Source: Myxococcales bacterium
GTDB taxonomy: Bacteria > Myxococcota_A > Polyangia > Fen-1088
Direction: 5' to 3'
DNA: 43,605 bases
NCBI GenBank assembly: GCA_003158735.1
Contig: PMLB01000123.1
Span: 1 to 43,605 of the forward strand
Positions 29,297-38,362 of the stretch are shown one piece after another (position 1 is the first letter of the stretch; every line of letters begins with the position of its first letter). Below the pieces are notes generated by a model. The model was given only the letters and a program-made list of their open reading frames with translations, had not been told where the DNA came from and did not search any database. Made by a program: the position numbers and the translations under genes.

Positions 29297-31666
29297 ATGT
29301 TCTGGGTCAAACTCCCGCAGCTCCCGCGCACGCTGCTCTGCCGCCTGCGGCCTTGGGCTTTGCTCGTCGTCGCCGCGGCTGCGGTCGCGCTCACTCTACT
29401 TTTCCTGAACCAGCGGCAGCCCCTGTCGCAGTGGCTGTTCTGGCGCTTCGCCGTCATTTATGGCTGCGTGCTGTTTTTCGGCGCAGCCTGTTTCAGCGCG
29501 GGTCACGCGGCGCTGGGGTTGCTAGTCAAGAGCCGTCCCTTGCCCCTGCGCGAGCGACTCTTGCTGGATGTCGCTGCGGGCGTGCTGCTGTTTGCCCTTG
29601 CGGTCTTTCTCGTTGGGGTTTGCCACGGTCTCGGCCATGCGTCTTTCTGGGCCATTCCCGGCGTCCTCCTGGCGGTTGGCCTGCCTCGATGTCTTCGTGA
29701 TGCGCGCAGAATCGGCCCCCATCTCGCGCATCACTGGGTGCGGTCGCGGCCGATCTCGGGGATTGTGCCCGCGCTGGCAACAGGGTTTGGCGTCGTGGGG
29801 TTGTTCCTCATCTACCTGTCGGTTCTGGTTCCGGAGAACTTGGCTTTTGATTCGCGCTGGTACCACTTGGCCATTGCCGAGCGCTACGTGGCGGCAGGAA
29901 GGATTGGCGCCTTTCCAGAAGGTTGGTTCCTGGGCACGCACCCCCACCTTGCCTCGTTGCTTTACACCTGGGCCTTCACCCTGCCGGGATTCGATCTGGC
30001 TGCGCGCATAGTCTTGTCGGCGCATATCGAGTTCTTTCTCTTTCTGGTCACCTTGGCTGGCATCCCTGTGATGGTCGAGCGCCTGCTGCCCAGAAGCCGC
30101 GTGCGCGGCGCCTGGGCGGCGACTTTCCTCTTCCCCGGCATCTTCCTCTACGATTCGAGCCTGGGCGTGGCTGCGGATCACGTCCTGGCTTTCTGGGCCA
30201 TCCCGATTGCCTTGGCGGCCTTTCGCTTGGTGGTCGCCTGGACGCCCAGCCGTGGCGTTCTTCTGGGAGCCATGCTGGCTGGTGCGGCCATGACCAAGTC
30301 GCAAGCCCTCTACTTTCTGGGCCCGGCCGCGCTCTTCGTCGCCGGCAGCGCTGTGCTTGCGCTCGTGCGCCGAACGCAAAGGCTTGGCTACCTGGCCAAG
30401 GTCCTGTGCCTGCCCACCCTGGGGGCGTTTGCCCTCTTCAGCGCGGCGCACTGGCTGGCCAACCTGATCTGGTACCGAAACCCTGTCTATCCCTTCCTTG
30501 CTAGTGTCTTCCCGTCGCGGCCTTGGGTTCCTGGGCACCCGGGGTATTGCTACGATCCAGGGTGGACCCCTGAGGGAACCCTCTGGGCACGCGTGCGCGA
30601 GACTCTGCTGGCGCTGTTCACCTTTGCGTACAAACCCCACGACTGGCCCGGTTTCCACCGTGATCTGCCGGTCTTTGGATTTCTTTTCACACTGAGTCTC
30701 TGCTTGCTTCCGTTCTTTCCGCGGGCCAGGCGGACGATGCTGCTGGCGCTGGCAGCCCTGGTGGGCATCGCCATCTGGTTCTGGACCGCCCACCAGGATC
30801 GCTATTTGCAAGCACTTCTGCCCTGGCTGGTTGCGGTCACGGTCGCGGCGTTCACCCTGGCCTGGAGAACCGGGTGGCCCGCGCGCCTTGGTCTGGTAGC
30901 GCTGGTGGCGATGCAACTGATTTGGGGGGGCGACATTCCTTTCCTTCCGACCCACGCCATGGCAGGCCGGCCGCCCAGTGCCATCGCCATCGACCTGCTT
31001 TCCACGACGTTCCGCCACGAGACCAGACAACGGACTGACCCGCACACCGGGTTCGATGAGGTCCGGGAAGCTCTGCCCAAGAACAGCGTCGTGTTGTTGC
31101 ACGACGAGTACGTCCAGCTAGGCATCGGCCGCCCCGTCGTGTCGGACAATCCACGCTGGGAGGGAGGACTTGACCTCGGTAAAGTGGGGGGACCGGCGCA
31201 GGCGTTCGAGCAACTGCGCGCCTACGGGGTCACCCACGTCTTGGCGCGGCCCGATCTCTGTCGCAACGGAGAGGTGTCCCTGGCCAGCGAGGTGGTGTTG
31301 CACCAGCTCTTGCAACACTGGGGAGTCGGTCGTCGTCGCGTGGGCTGGCTCGATCTGTGGGCCTTGCCCGCGCGCGCTCCGCAGGCGCGATCCTCGGGCC
31401 CGATCGTGTACGCGGGCTGTGGAAAGCGTGCCCAGGTGGGTCTCGATGCGATCTCCGGTGCCTACGAAGAGGATCGAAAGGCCGGCCCGGAGGCGGCGCG
31501 CTTCCTGCAGCCCGCCGATGAGGCGCTATTCCGAGGCGCGCAGGCCGCGGTCATCGACGAGCGTTGCCCGGTGTCGATCCCTGACGGCGTCGCCTCGTAT
31601 TGGGAGCGCGTCACGCACTGGAGGCAGGCTCATCTCTGGCTTCGCAGGAGGGGCGGGTCCCCATAA
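29297..31666 (+). CDS. Multi-pass membrane protein, GT-C glycosyltransferase-like
   Basis: VPENLAFDSRWYHLAIAERYVAAGRIGAFPEGWFLGTHPHLASLLYTWAF loop and multiple TM helices, soluble C-terminus. Confidence 0.72.
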   Translation: MFWVKLPQLPRTLLCRLRPWALLVVAAAAVALTLLFLNQRQPLSQWLFWRFAVIYGCVLFFGAACFSAGHAALGLLVKSRPLPLRERLLLDVAAGVLLFALAVFLVGVCHGLGHASFWAIPGVLLAVGLPRCLRDARRIGPHLAHHWVRSRPISGIVPALATGFGVVGLFLIYLSVLVPENLAFDSRWYHLAIAERYVAAGRIGAFPEGWFLGTHPHLASLLYTWAFTLPGFDLAARIVLSAHIEFFLFLVTLAGIPVMVERLLPRSRVRGAWAATFLFPGIFLYDSSLGVAADHVLAFWAIPIALAAFRLVVAWTPSRGVLLGAMLAGAAMTKSQALYFLGPAALFVAGSAVLALVRRTQRLGYLAKVLCLPTLGAFALFSAAHWLANLIWYRNPVYPFLASVFPSRPWVPGHPGYCYDPGWTPEGTLWARVRETLLALFTFAYKPHDWPGFHRDLPVFGFLFTLSLCLLPFFPRARRTMLLALAALVGIAIWFWTAHQDRYLQALLPWLVAVTVAAFTLAWRTGWPARLGLVALVAMQLIWGGDIPFLPTHAMAGRPPSAIAIDLLSTTFRHETRQRTDPHTGFDEVREALPKNSVVLLHDEYVQLGIGRPVVSDNPRWEGGLDLGKVGGPAQAFEQLRAYGVTHVLARPDLCRNGEVSLASEVVLHQLLQHWGVGRRRVGWLDLWALPARAPQARSSGPIVYAGCGKRAQVGLDAISGAYEEDRKAGPEAARFLQPADEALFRGAQAAVIDERCPVSIPDGVASYWERVTHWRQAHLWLRRRGGSP

Positions 31667-31764
31667 ACCCAACGTGAAGTGGGTGTCAGGGCGCCGCAAC
31701 ACCTACACTGGCGGCGGTTGCGCTTTAGCGCAGACTGAAAAGTGCCGCTGTACGCTGACGAGGC

Positions 31765-32193
31765 ATGATGAGTTCATCTTTCGTCAGGGTGCGACTAGGG
31801 TGGGCGCTGGCCATTCTGTCGCTGGCCATCGCGGGACCGGCCTGGGCCGACGACCCCAAGCAGGAGGCGAAGGCGCGCTACACCACCGGGCAGAGCCACT
31901 ACAACCTGAATGAGTTTCAGGAGGCTTTGCAGGATTTCAAGGAGGCCTACCGCCTCTTCCCTGATCCGGTCTTCCTGTTCAACGGCGACTTCAACTTCTG
32001 GTCAGGAGCCAGCAGACCCGAGCTGGCCAGCTCGGGCGATGTTTCGTGCCAGGACTGGAGTAGTTCGAGCGCCATGGCCCACGGCCTGTACGGCGACGCC
32101 AATCTGTCTGGCGGCCCCGACTGGTTCGTCGGCTCGGGGAACACCTTCACTTGTGACAAAAGCGACGTGCGTCTGCTTTGCGCGGAGCCCTAG
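31765..32193 (+). CDS. Chimeric secreted ORF: TPR N-terminus fused to DUF1554-like C-terminal tail
   Basis: Signal peptide, TPR KARYTTGQSHYNLNEFQEALQDFKEAYRLFPDPVFLFN, then abruptly GDFNFWSGASRPELASSGDVSCQDWSSSSA...CDKSDVRLLCAEP. Confidence 0.6.
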   Translation: MMSSSFVRVRLGWALAILSLAIAGPAWADDPKQEAKARYTTGQSHYNLNEFQEALQDFKEAYRLFPDPVFLFNGDFNFWSGASRPELASSGDVSCQDWSSSSAMAHGLYGDANLSGGPDWFVGSGNTFTCDKSDVRLLCAEP

Positions 32194-32200
32194 ACCTGCG

Positions 32201-35089
32201 CTATCTGGTCCGCCGCGGCTTGCTGGGGAGCGCCAGGTCCACGGGACGGTCGAGGTCCGACGGTGTCGCCAAATCGACAGGCGTACCCAGAGAGGCTGGG
32301 CTCGGTTCCAGGTCGACTGGCGCATCGAGATCCAACGGGGGCTCGCTCACGCCGCTCGGCGCGGCCGCTTGCGGGGCCAGCGGCCGGAGAGTCATTCTGC
32401 CCGCTGTCGCTGCGGCATGCGGCGAGGTAGGGGAGGGTCGCGGAGCGGCTGGGGCGCGTGAGACTTGTGATGGCCGACCAAGCGGACCTTGAATGCTCCC
32501 CAGCAGGGGGCCGGCCGGCTCCCTGTTGGCTGCTGGGATCTCAATCGCGTCGCCTGACCCAACCGCTGTGCGAGCTGCGTGGGTCGCTGGCGGCGAGCCG
32601 CTCGGGGCCTGCGGCTTGTGCGACACGGTCAGGTAGGGGAGGGCGTCGTCAACCTGGCGCTCGAGTGCGCGGGAGATGTGCTCCTGACGTCGCTCCCACA
32701 CCAAGTTGATGGTCATCTCGTGGATTTTGGCCTTGATCACCTGATACGGCCGCTCCACCTGCATGCCCTTCGCGCTCACGTGGATGATGTGATAGCCCTT
32801 GGGCACCTTCAGGGTAACGTTGCCTTGCTTGGGCGTGGCCGCCGCCTTGGCGCGATCTTGGTCGAGCCATACCCGTGCCCCTTCCACCGGGCCGCTGTCG
32901 TCCACCACCGTGATCTTGAACTCCGCCTCGGACGCCTCCAGGTTGAAGGCCACGAAGGCGGTCTTGCGGGGAAACACCTCGACCGCCTCATGGGGTTCGC
33001 TCAGGGTCAAGACCTGGCGCCCGCGCGTGTAGATGCCGTACAAGTGGACGAAGTACGTGCCCTTGGGAATGCCCCGAAAGGTCGTGCTGCGCTCGACCTG
33101 CCAGGCCTCGAAGCGCCGCTTGCGTTGGCCCAGCCATTCCAGTTTCTTTTTGTATGCGGTGGGGTTCTCAATCACCGGCGTCTGGTTACTTTGTGAGATG
33201 CGGATCGAGAACATCTCTTCCTTGGAATCGGGATCCCACTGCACGCGCACCACGATGGTGCCGCGGAACGAGAGAACCACCAACCACGCGATGGATCCCA
33301 GCAGCGCCAGCAGGGACAACCCGACGACCAAGGGGTTGAACATCACCAGGCCCGTGGACCGCCCGATGAGCGCGCTGCTGGCCCGGTAGACTTTCTGCTT
33401 GGCAACGTCGAACAGGATCAAGTCGACGTTCACCCAAGGGGCCAACCCGGCCGGCTGAATGCGGTACATGAGCACGGCTTCGCCGCCCATGTCGTGCGCC
33501 ATCACCGCCAGCGCGTCCTCCGTGGCCCTGCTGGCAGCAAGCTCCTCGGTGCGGATCTTCGAGCGTGAGGCGGAGAGCTCCCAGGGCGGGCGCATAAGCG
33601 CTTCCAGTAGGCCGTCCGAAAGCCTTTCGGAGCGAACCAAGAAGGGCCAGTACAGGGGCTGGCCGCTTCCGGGCAAGGGCGCGATGGTCACCGCGGTCAG
33701 CGTCGGTTCGTAGAGCAGGTCGAACTTCTGCAGGAGCGTGTACAGGTTGCGCGCCAGCGTCGAGGGCGGCCCCACCGGCTTCTGTGGTCCTTGGGCAGTG
33801 GCGCGTACCTGTTCTGATTCGTCTTGGCGTGACTTGATTTCCTGGCTCAATGCCGCCGCCGCGGGGTCGGCCCCGCCTACCTTGTCCAAGCGGGCGCCCA
33901 CGGCCTTGACCTGTTCCGTGCTCAGATCCTCAACCTTGATGAGCGGCGCCGCCTGGCTGACCGCCGCCCCGCCGGCCAAGGCACGCGCAGCCACGGTGGA
34001 CGCCAGGCCGGGCTCCTGAGGCGCGAGTTTCTGCGCGGCCGCCAGAGCAGCCGCCTCAACCTGCGGTCCAAAGGTTCCCGGTGCCGATGCGGCCACGATG
34101 GGCAGGGCCACGCGCCACTCGGAGGCAGGCCGGCCCAGCAAAGGTGACAGCGCCTCGTCGCGTTTCTCCACGGGATCGCCCCGTTCGACCGCCAGGGCGG
34201 TCCTCGCCACCACCACGGCCGGCACGCTGCGCGCACCCCTGAGCGCGTCGAGTTCGCGCTCAGCAGCGTCGAAGTCACGCAACGCGATCTGGGCGCGAGC
34301 CTTGGCGGCACGCAGGGCGACGTTCTTGGGATCAGCCGCCAGCCCCTCGTCGGCCAGCTCGGCAGCGGCAGCCCAATCGCCCATGAGCAGGCGCGCCTGC
34401 ACGCGCGTCTGCTTGAGCAAGCTGGGCTCCTCGGCCAGGGAGCGGAGGACGTCCAGCACGGCGGGCAGATGGGCGGCCGTGTTGGGCAGCGCGACCTCGA
34501 TGGCCCGCGCGACGGCGGCTGCGTCGCCAACCAGCAACGCCGCCTGTGCTGCCACAAAGGGACGCAGGTCCGCCAGGCCAACGGCCGGACCGTCGACCAC
34601 GGTGGCGCCGATGGTCGGGGCCAAGCGTTCGGCAATTTGGCGAGCCATGGCAGCGAGCTCGCCCATGGCCCCGCCCACCGAAATGCGGCCGACTCGCTTG
34701 CCTGCGGGACCGTAGATGAGGCCGGTTGCGGTCAGCCGCTTGGCAGACGACTGCAACTGCGCGACCAAGATGCGGTCAGCGCCCAGCTGCTCGGCCAGCC
34801 GAGGCGCCAATTCGTTGCTCACGGTCAAACTGCCGCGCGGGGCACGGCCGGTGAACGCCTCGATGGCAAGGGCCAACTCATGCCTTGGCACCAGATGGCG
34901 TTCGCCAGTTTTCAAGTATGAGCGGAGGAGCAGGGACACCGCAGCGGCCTCTACGCTAAGTTCCGGCGGGGCAGCCAGGTCAGGCAGCACAGCGGTGGCT
35001 TGGGCCGCCGCGAGTCGCGCGGACGTCAAGACCCCGAACAAGAGCACGGTCACGAGAGCTGAACGAGCGCTGGTGCGGGGTGCGGGCAT
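32201..35089 (-). CDS. Hypothetical TPR/PEGA-like repeat membrane protein
   Basis: ORF to 35281; ATG at 35089 gives signal peptide (SALVTVLLFGVLTSARLAAAQ). TPR-like Ala-rich helices, TM (FNPLVVGLSLLALLGSIAWLVVLSF), PEGA-like beta modules near GIPKGTYFVHLYGIYTRG and VPKGYHIIHVSAKGM. Confidence 0.7.
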   Translation of the reverse strand: MPAPRTSARSALVTVLLFGVLTSARLAAAQATAVLPDLAAPPELSVEAAAVSLLLRSYLKTGERHLVPRHELALAIEAFTGRAPRGSLTVSNELAPRLAEQLGADRILVAQLQSSAKRLTATGLIYGPAGKRVGRISVGGAMGELAAMARQIAERLAPTIGATVVDGPAVGLADLRPFVAAQAALLVGDAAAVARAIEVALPNTAAHLPAVLDVLRSLAEEPSLLKQTRVQARLLMGDWAAAAELADEGLAADPKNVALRAAKARAQIALRDFDAAERELDALRGARSVPAVVVARTALAVERGDPVEKRDEALSPLLGRPASEWRVALPIVAASAPGTFGPQVEAAALAAAQKLAPQEPGLASTVAARALAGGAAVSQAAPLIKVEDLSTEQVKAVGARLDKVGGADPAAAALSQEIKSRQDESEQVRATAQGPQKPVGPPSTLARNLYTLLQKFDLLYEPTLTAVTIAPLPGSGQPLYWPFLVRSERLSDGLLEALMRPPWELSASRSKIRTEELAASRATEDALAVMAHDMGGEAVLMYRIQPAGLAPWVNVDLILFDVAKQKVYRASSALIGRSTGLVMFNPLVVGLSLLALLGSIAWLVVLSFRGTIVVRVQWDPDSKEEMFSIRISQSNQTPVIENPTAYKKKLEWLGQRKRRFEAWQVERSTTFRGIPKGTYFVHLYGIYTRGRQVLTLSEPHEAVEVFPRKTAFVAFNLEASEAEFKITVVDDSGPVEGARVWLDQDRAKAAATPKQGNVTLKVPKGYHIIHVSAKGMQVERPYQVIKAKIHEMTINLVWERRQEHISRALERQVDDALPYLTVSHKPQAPSGSPPATHAARTAVGSGDAIEIPAANREPAGPLLGSIQGPLGRPSQVSRAPAAPRPSPTSPHAAATAGRMTLRPLAPQAAAPSGVSEPPLDLDAPVDLEPSPASLGTPVDLATPSDLDRPVDLALPSKPRRTR

Positions 35090-35181
35090 CGCGAGGATCT
35101 TCGTCTGATCTTCGTAGGGTTTGCTCGACAAATCAATGCGCTTCGGCGACGCAGCGCGATCGCGTGATACACTAACCGCCC

Positions 35182-36414
35182 ATGTTCCGCTCATGCTTGC
35201 GACTTGCCGCCGGTTTGGCTGTGGTGGCTGCGTGCGGCTGCCGCTCCGATCCCGACAAGCCGCTCGGGCCCGCCGACTCATATGTCTTGTTCTCTCCGGT
35301 CGCGGGAAAGCTGGAGGGCTCCCTTCCTGTCATGCGCCGTCTCGACATCAAGGACCAGGCGGTGCAGCCACTTCCCCAGCTTCTCGAGTCCAGCTTTGCT
35401 TTTGAGATGCTGCGCACAGCCTACCTGGCCAAGCAGTTCGTTCGCGAGGCCAGCGCCGACGGCCGGCGTTTCACGGCGGCCGCCCAGCGCACCGCCGCGG
35501 AGCCGACCTGTCTGGTCTTGGGGATCGAGCGACAGCCCTACGGACGCGGACTGGCATTGCCCCAGACCTTCGGTGGCTTGCAGTCGCGTCCCCACCTGCC
35601 GTGGATTGGCTTGCCCGCCGATCCCTCTGCCGACAAAGCGCTGGTGCAAACCCTGGCCGGTCGTCTGGCCACCTATGTCGCGCATTTTGTCGCCACGGCA
35701 GGGGCGCTGTCCGACGGGGTCGCGCCTCCGCCGGTTCTGGTCGAAGGCTACCGCATCGCCATGGAAGTCATTGCGCGCGAATGGCGGGAGAGCCCCGGGC
35801 CGGCAGGCGTGATCCAGGTCGAAGAGGGTTCAAGCGCACAGCGAGAGATCTTCGCCAACGTGCGCGAGAACCGATATGTGCTCCAGCAAGACGGAGTGAC
35901 CCTGCGTGCCGCGCGCGATTTGCTCGAGGATCCGGGCGTGGCCGCCACGGTTATCTATCGCATGGCTCAGTCGCGTGCCTTGGCTGGGCGAGTGGCGCCC
36001 GAAGCCTTCTACGCGCCCTTGGCCTCGAACCGCTTTCCCCCCGGCGTGAGCCCGGCGGCAGTGCTGGGGACTTTTAGGAATTTCCAGGCCAAGTTCCTGG
36101 GCGCCTGGGCCACAGCGGTGCTGCGCGGCCAGGCACCCCGCGATGTGATCGACTTGGTCGATCTGTACGGCGCCACTTTTCCGGCCGAGCGCGCCGAAGC
36201 GGTCCGCATCTTCGTGGTCACGACATTCGGGGCAACCGTCAAGACCGGCGGGGTGTCGACCAGGCCCCAGGATTCCACCCGGGCACTCGCCGAGCTGACC
36301 GCGCTCAAGGCCGAAGTCGTGGCGGCACGACGCTCGCTTCGTGAGGCCTTGTTCGTCAGCACCAGCGACGCAGGAGCGGGGCCGGGCAGGGTGCCCAGTC
36401 GTGGACAGGAGTGA
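35182..36414 (+). CDS. Hypothetical lipoprotein
   Basis: Lipobox-like GLAVVAACGC; long open frame with ordinary coding composition. Confidence 0.7.
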   Translation: MFRSCLRLAAGLAVVAACGCRSDPDKPLGPADSYVLFSPVAGKLEGSLPVMRRLDIKDQAVQPLPQLLESSFAFEMLRTAYLAKQFVREASADGRRFTAAAQRTAAEPTCLVLGIERQPYGRGLALPQTFGGLQSRPHLPWIGLPADPSADKALVQTLAGRLATYVAHFVATAGALSDGVAPPPVLVEGYRIAMEVIAREWRESPGPAGVIQVEEGSSAQREIFANVRENRYVLQQDGVTLRAARDLLEDPGVAATVIYRMAQSRALAGRVAPEAFYAPLASNRFPPGVSPAAVLGTFRNFQAKFLGAWATAVLRGQAPRDVIDLVDLYGATFPAERAEAVRIFVVTTFGATVKTGGVSTRPQDSTRALAELTALKAEVVAARRSLREALFVSTSDAGAGPGRVPSRGQE

Positions 36415-36490
36415 GCGGGAAAAACTGGCGCCATTTCACAATGTTACGGTATGAAAGCTCGGTGAATTGTTTCAAGAAAATGGGGGCGCA

Positions 36491-37495
36491 ATGAAGCGCG
36501 CGCTTATCACGGGAATCACCGGTCAGGACGGCTCATATCTGGCCGAGCTGCTGCTCGCCAAGGGCTACGAGGTCTTTGGAGTCATCCGACGATCGAGCTC
36601 ATTCAACACCGAGCGCATCGATCGCATATATCAGGATCCGCATAGCGCCGACTACCGGCTGCGCCTGGTCTTTGGGGATCTCGACGACGCCAGCTCGATC
36701 AACCGCATCATCCAGTCCACCCAACCGACCGAGATCTACAATCTGGGCGCGCAGAGCCACGTGCGGGTCAGCTTCGACGTGCCGGACTACACAGCCAACA
36801 CCGTGGCGATGGGGACCTTGCGGCTGCTTGAGGCGATTCGCGAAAGTGGGGCGCGCTGCCGCCTGTATCAGGCATCTTCCAGCGAGATGTTCGGCTCGTC
36901 GCCGCCGCCGCAGAACGAGGACACCTTGTTCCGGCCGCGCAGCCCCTATGCCTGCGCCAAGGTTTTTGCCCACCAGCTGTGCCAGAACTACCGCGAGGCC
37001 TACGGCCTCTTCATTTGCTGCGGGATCCTGTTCAACCACGAATCCCCCAGGCGCGGCATACCGTTCGTCACACGCAAGATTACGCGCTCGGCAGCCCGCA
37101 TCCTGCATGGGCTCGACAAGAAGCTGTTCTTGGGCAACCTGGACGCGCAACGCGACTGGGGATTTGCCGGCGACTACGTCGAGGCCATGTGGCTGATGCT
37201 GCAGCAGGACCGGCCTGACGACTACGTCGTTGCGACAGGCGAATCGCACTCGGTGCGGGAGGTGCTAGACGTTGCCTTCGGCACCCTGGGCCTGGATTGG
37301 AAGAGTTTCGTCGAGACCGACTCGCGCTACCTGCGCCCGACCGAGGTCGATTACCTGTGCGGTGACGCCAGCAAGGCCACGGCCAAGCTGGGCTGGAAAC
37401 CACGCGTGCGTTTCCGCGAACTCATTGAAATGATGGTACGGTCGGATGAGGCCGACGTACGAGCCGCGCTGGCTGGCCGCGCGCCCAACACCTAG
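36491..37495 (+). CDS. gmd: GDP-mannose 4,6-dehydratase family protein
   Basis: [105 protein letters not shown]. Confidence 0.96.
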   Translation: MKRALITGITGQDGSYLAELLLAKGYEVFGVIRRSSSFNTERIDRIYQDPHSADYRLRLVFGDLDDASSINRIIQSTQPTEIYNLGAQSHVRVSFDVPDYTANTVAMGTLRLLEAIRESGARCRLYQASSSEMFGSSPPPQNEDTLFRPRSPYACAKVFAHQLCQNYREAYGLFICCGILFNHESPRRGIPFVTRKITRSAARILHGLDKKLFLGNLDAQRDWGFAGDYVEAMWLMLQQDRPDDYVVATGESHSVREVLDVAFGTLGLDWKSFVETDSRYLRPTEVDYLCGDASKATAKLGWKPRVRFRELIEMMVRSDEADVRAALAGRAPNT

Positions 37496-37529
37496 TCCAC
37501 AACAACCTTCTCACCGTCGAGAGCCCGTC

Positions 37530-38252
37530 TTGTCGCGAACACTCATCGTCATCCCAACCTACAACGAGCGCGAATGCGTTGAACCGATTGTGGCGGCCGT
37601 TCGGGCGGCCGTGCCCCAGGCGACCATCGAGATAGTCGATGATAACTCGCCCGACGGCACCGGCGCCGTGGCCGACCAGCTCGCGGCGCGCGACCCCCAA
37701 GTTCGCGTGTTGCACAGGGCGCACAAGGCAGGTCTAGGTGCCGCGTACATGCAGGCTTTCTCGGAGGCCTTGGCGGAAGGCTGGGAGCGCATCGTGCAGA
37801 TGGATGCGGATTTCTCGCACAATCCGACCGATGTGCCGCGGCTGCTGCAGGCATTGGAAGAGGGCGCCGACATGGCTGTGGGGTCGCGCTATGTGCGCGG
37901 CGGCGGCACTCAGAACTGGGGACTGGGGCGCCGGCTCATCAGCCGCGGCGGCGGGGTCTACGCGCGCGTGGCTCTCGGTGTTGCAGTTCACGATCTAACG
38001 GCCGGGTTCAAGGCTTGGAAGGCCGCGACCTTGCACGGTATCGACATGGCGGCAGTCAACGCTCGCGGCTACGGGTTCCAGATCGAGATGACCTACCGGA
38101 CCCTGCGCGCGGGATTCCAGGTGCGCGAAGTGCCGATTCTCTTCGTCGACCGGCGCGTGGGTCTTTCCAAGATGTCGGGCTCGATTTTCTTCGAGGCACT
38201 GACCCTGGTTTGGCGCCTTCGGTTCAGGGTTTCCCGGGAGAAATCCCACTAG
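37530..38252 (+). CDS. Polyprenol monophosphomannose synthase (Dol-P-Man synthase-like GT2)
   Basis: LIVIPTYNERECVEPIV, VDDNSPDGTG, VQMDADFSHNPTDVPRLL, VGSRYVRGGGTQNWGLGRRLISRGGGVYAR, DLTAGFKAW; TTG start near 37530. Confidence 0.92.
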   Translation: MSRTLIVIPTYNERECVEPIVAAVRAAVPQATIEIVDDNSPDGTGAVADQLAARDPQVRVLHRAHKAGLGAAYMQAFSEALAEGWERIVQMDADFSHNPTDVPRLLQALEEGADMAVGSRYVRGGGTQNWGLGRRLISRGGGVYARVALGVAVHDLTAGFKAWKAATLHGIDMAAVNARGYGFQIEMTYRTLRAGFQVREVPILFVDRRVGLSKMSGSIFFEALTLVWRLRFRVSREKSH

Positions 38253-38362
38253 GACAGCCACTCATCTCGACAGCCCCCGTCTGTGGTACGCTCGCGACCA
38301 GAGCATGAGCACCGCTGGGCGCAGCTTTTCGTGGGACGCGAGCTGTTTGCGTTGATGCTCAG

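Noticed and set aside
29522-31102. Minus-strand ORF of 526 aa opposite the GT-C-like gene
   Set aside because: Shadow ORF; Arg/Gln/Gly-rich without domain signatures.
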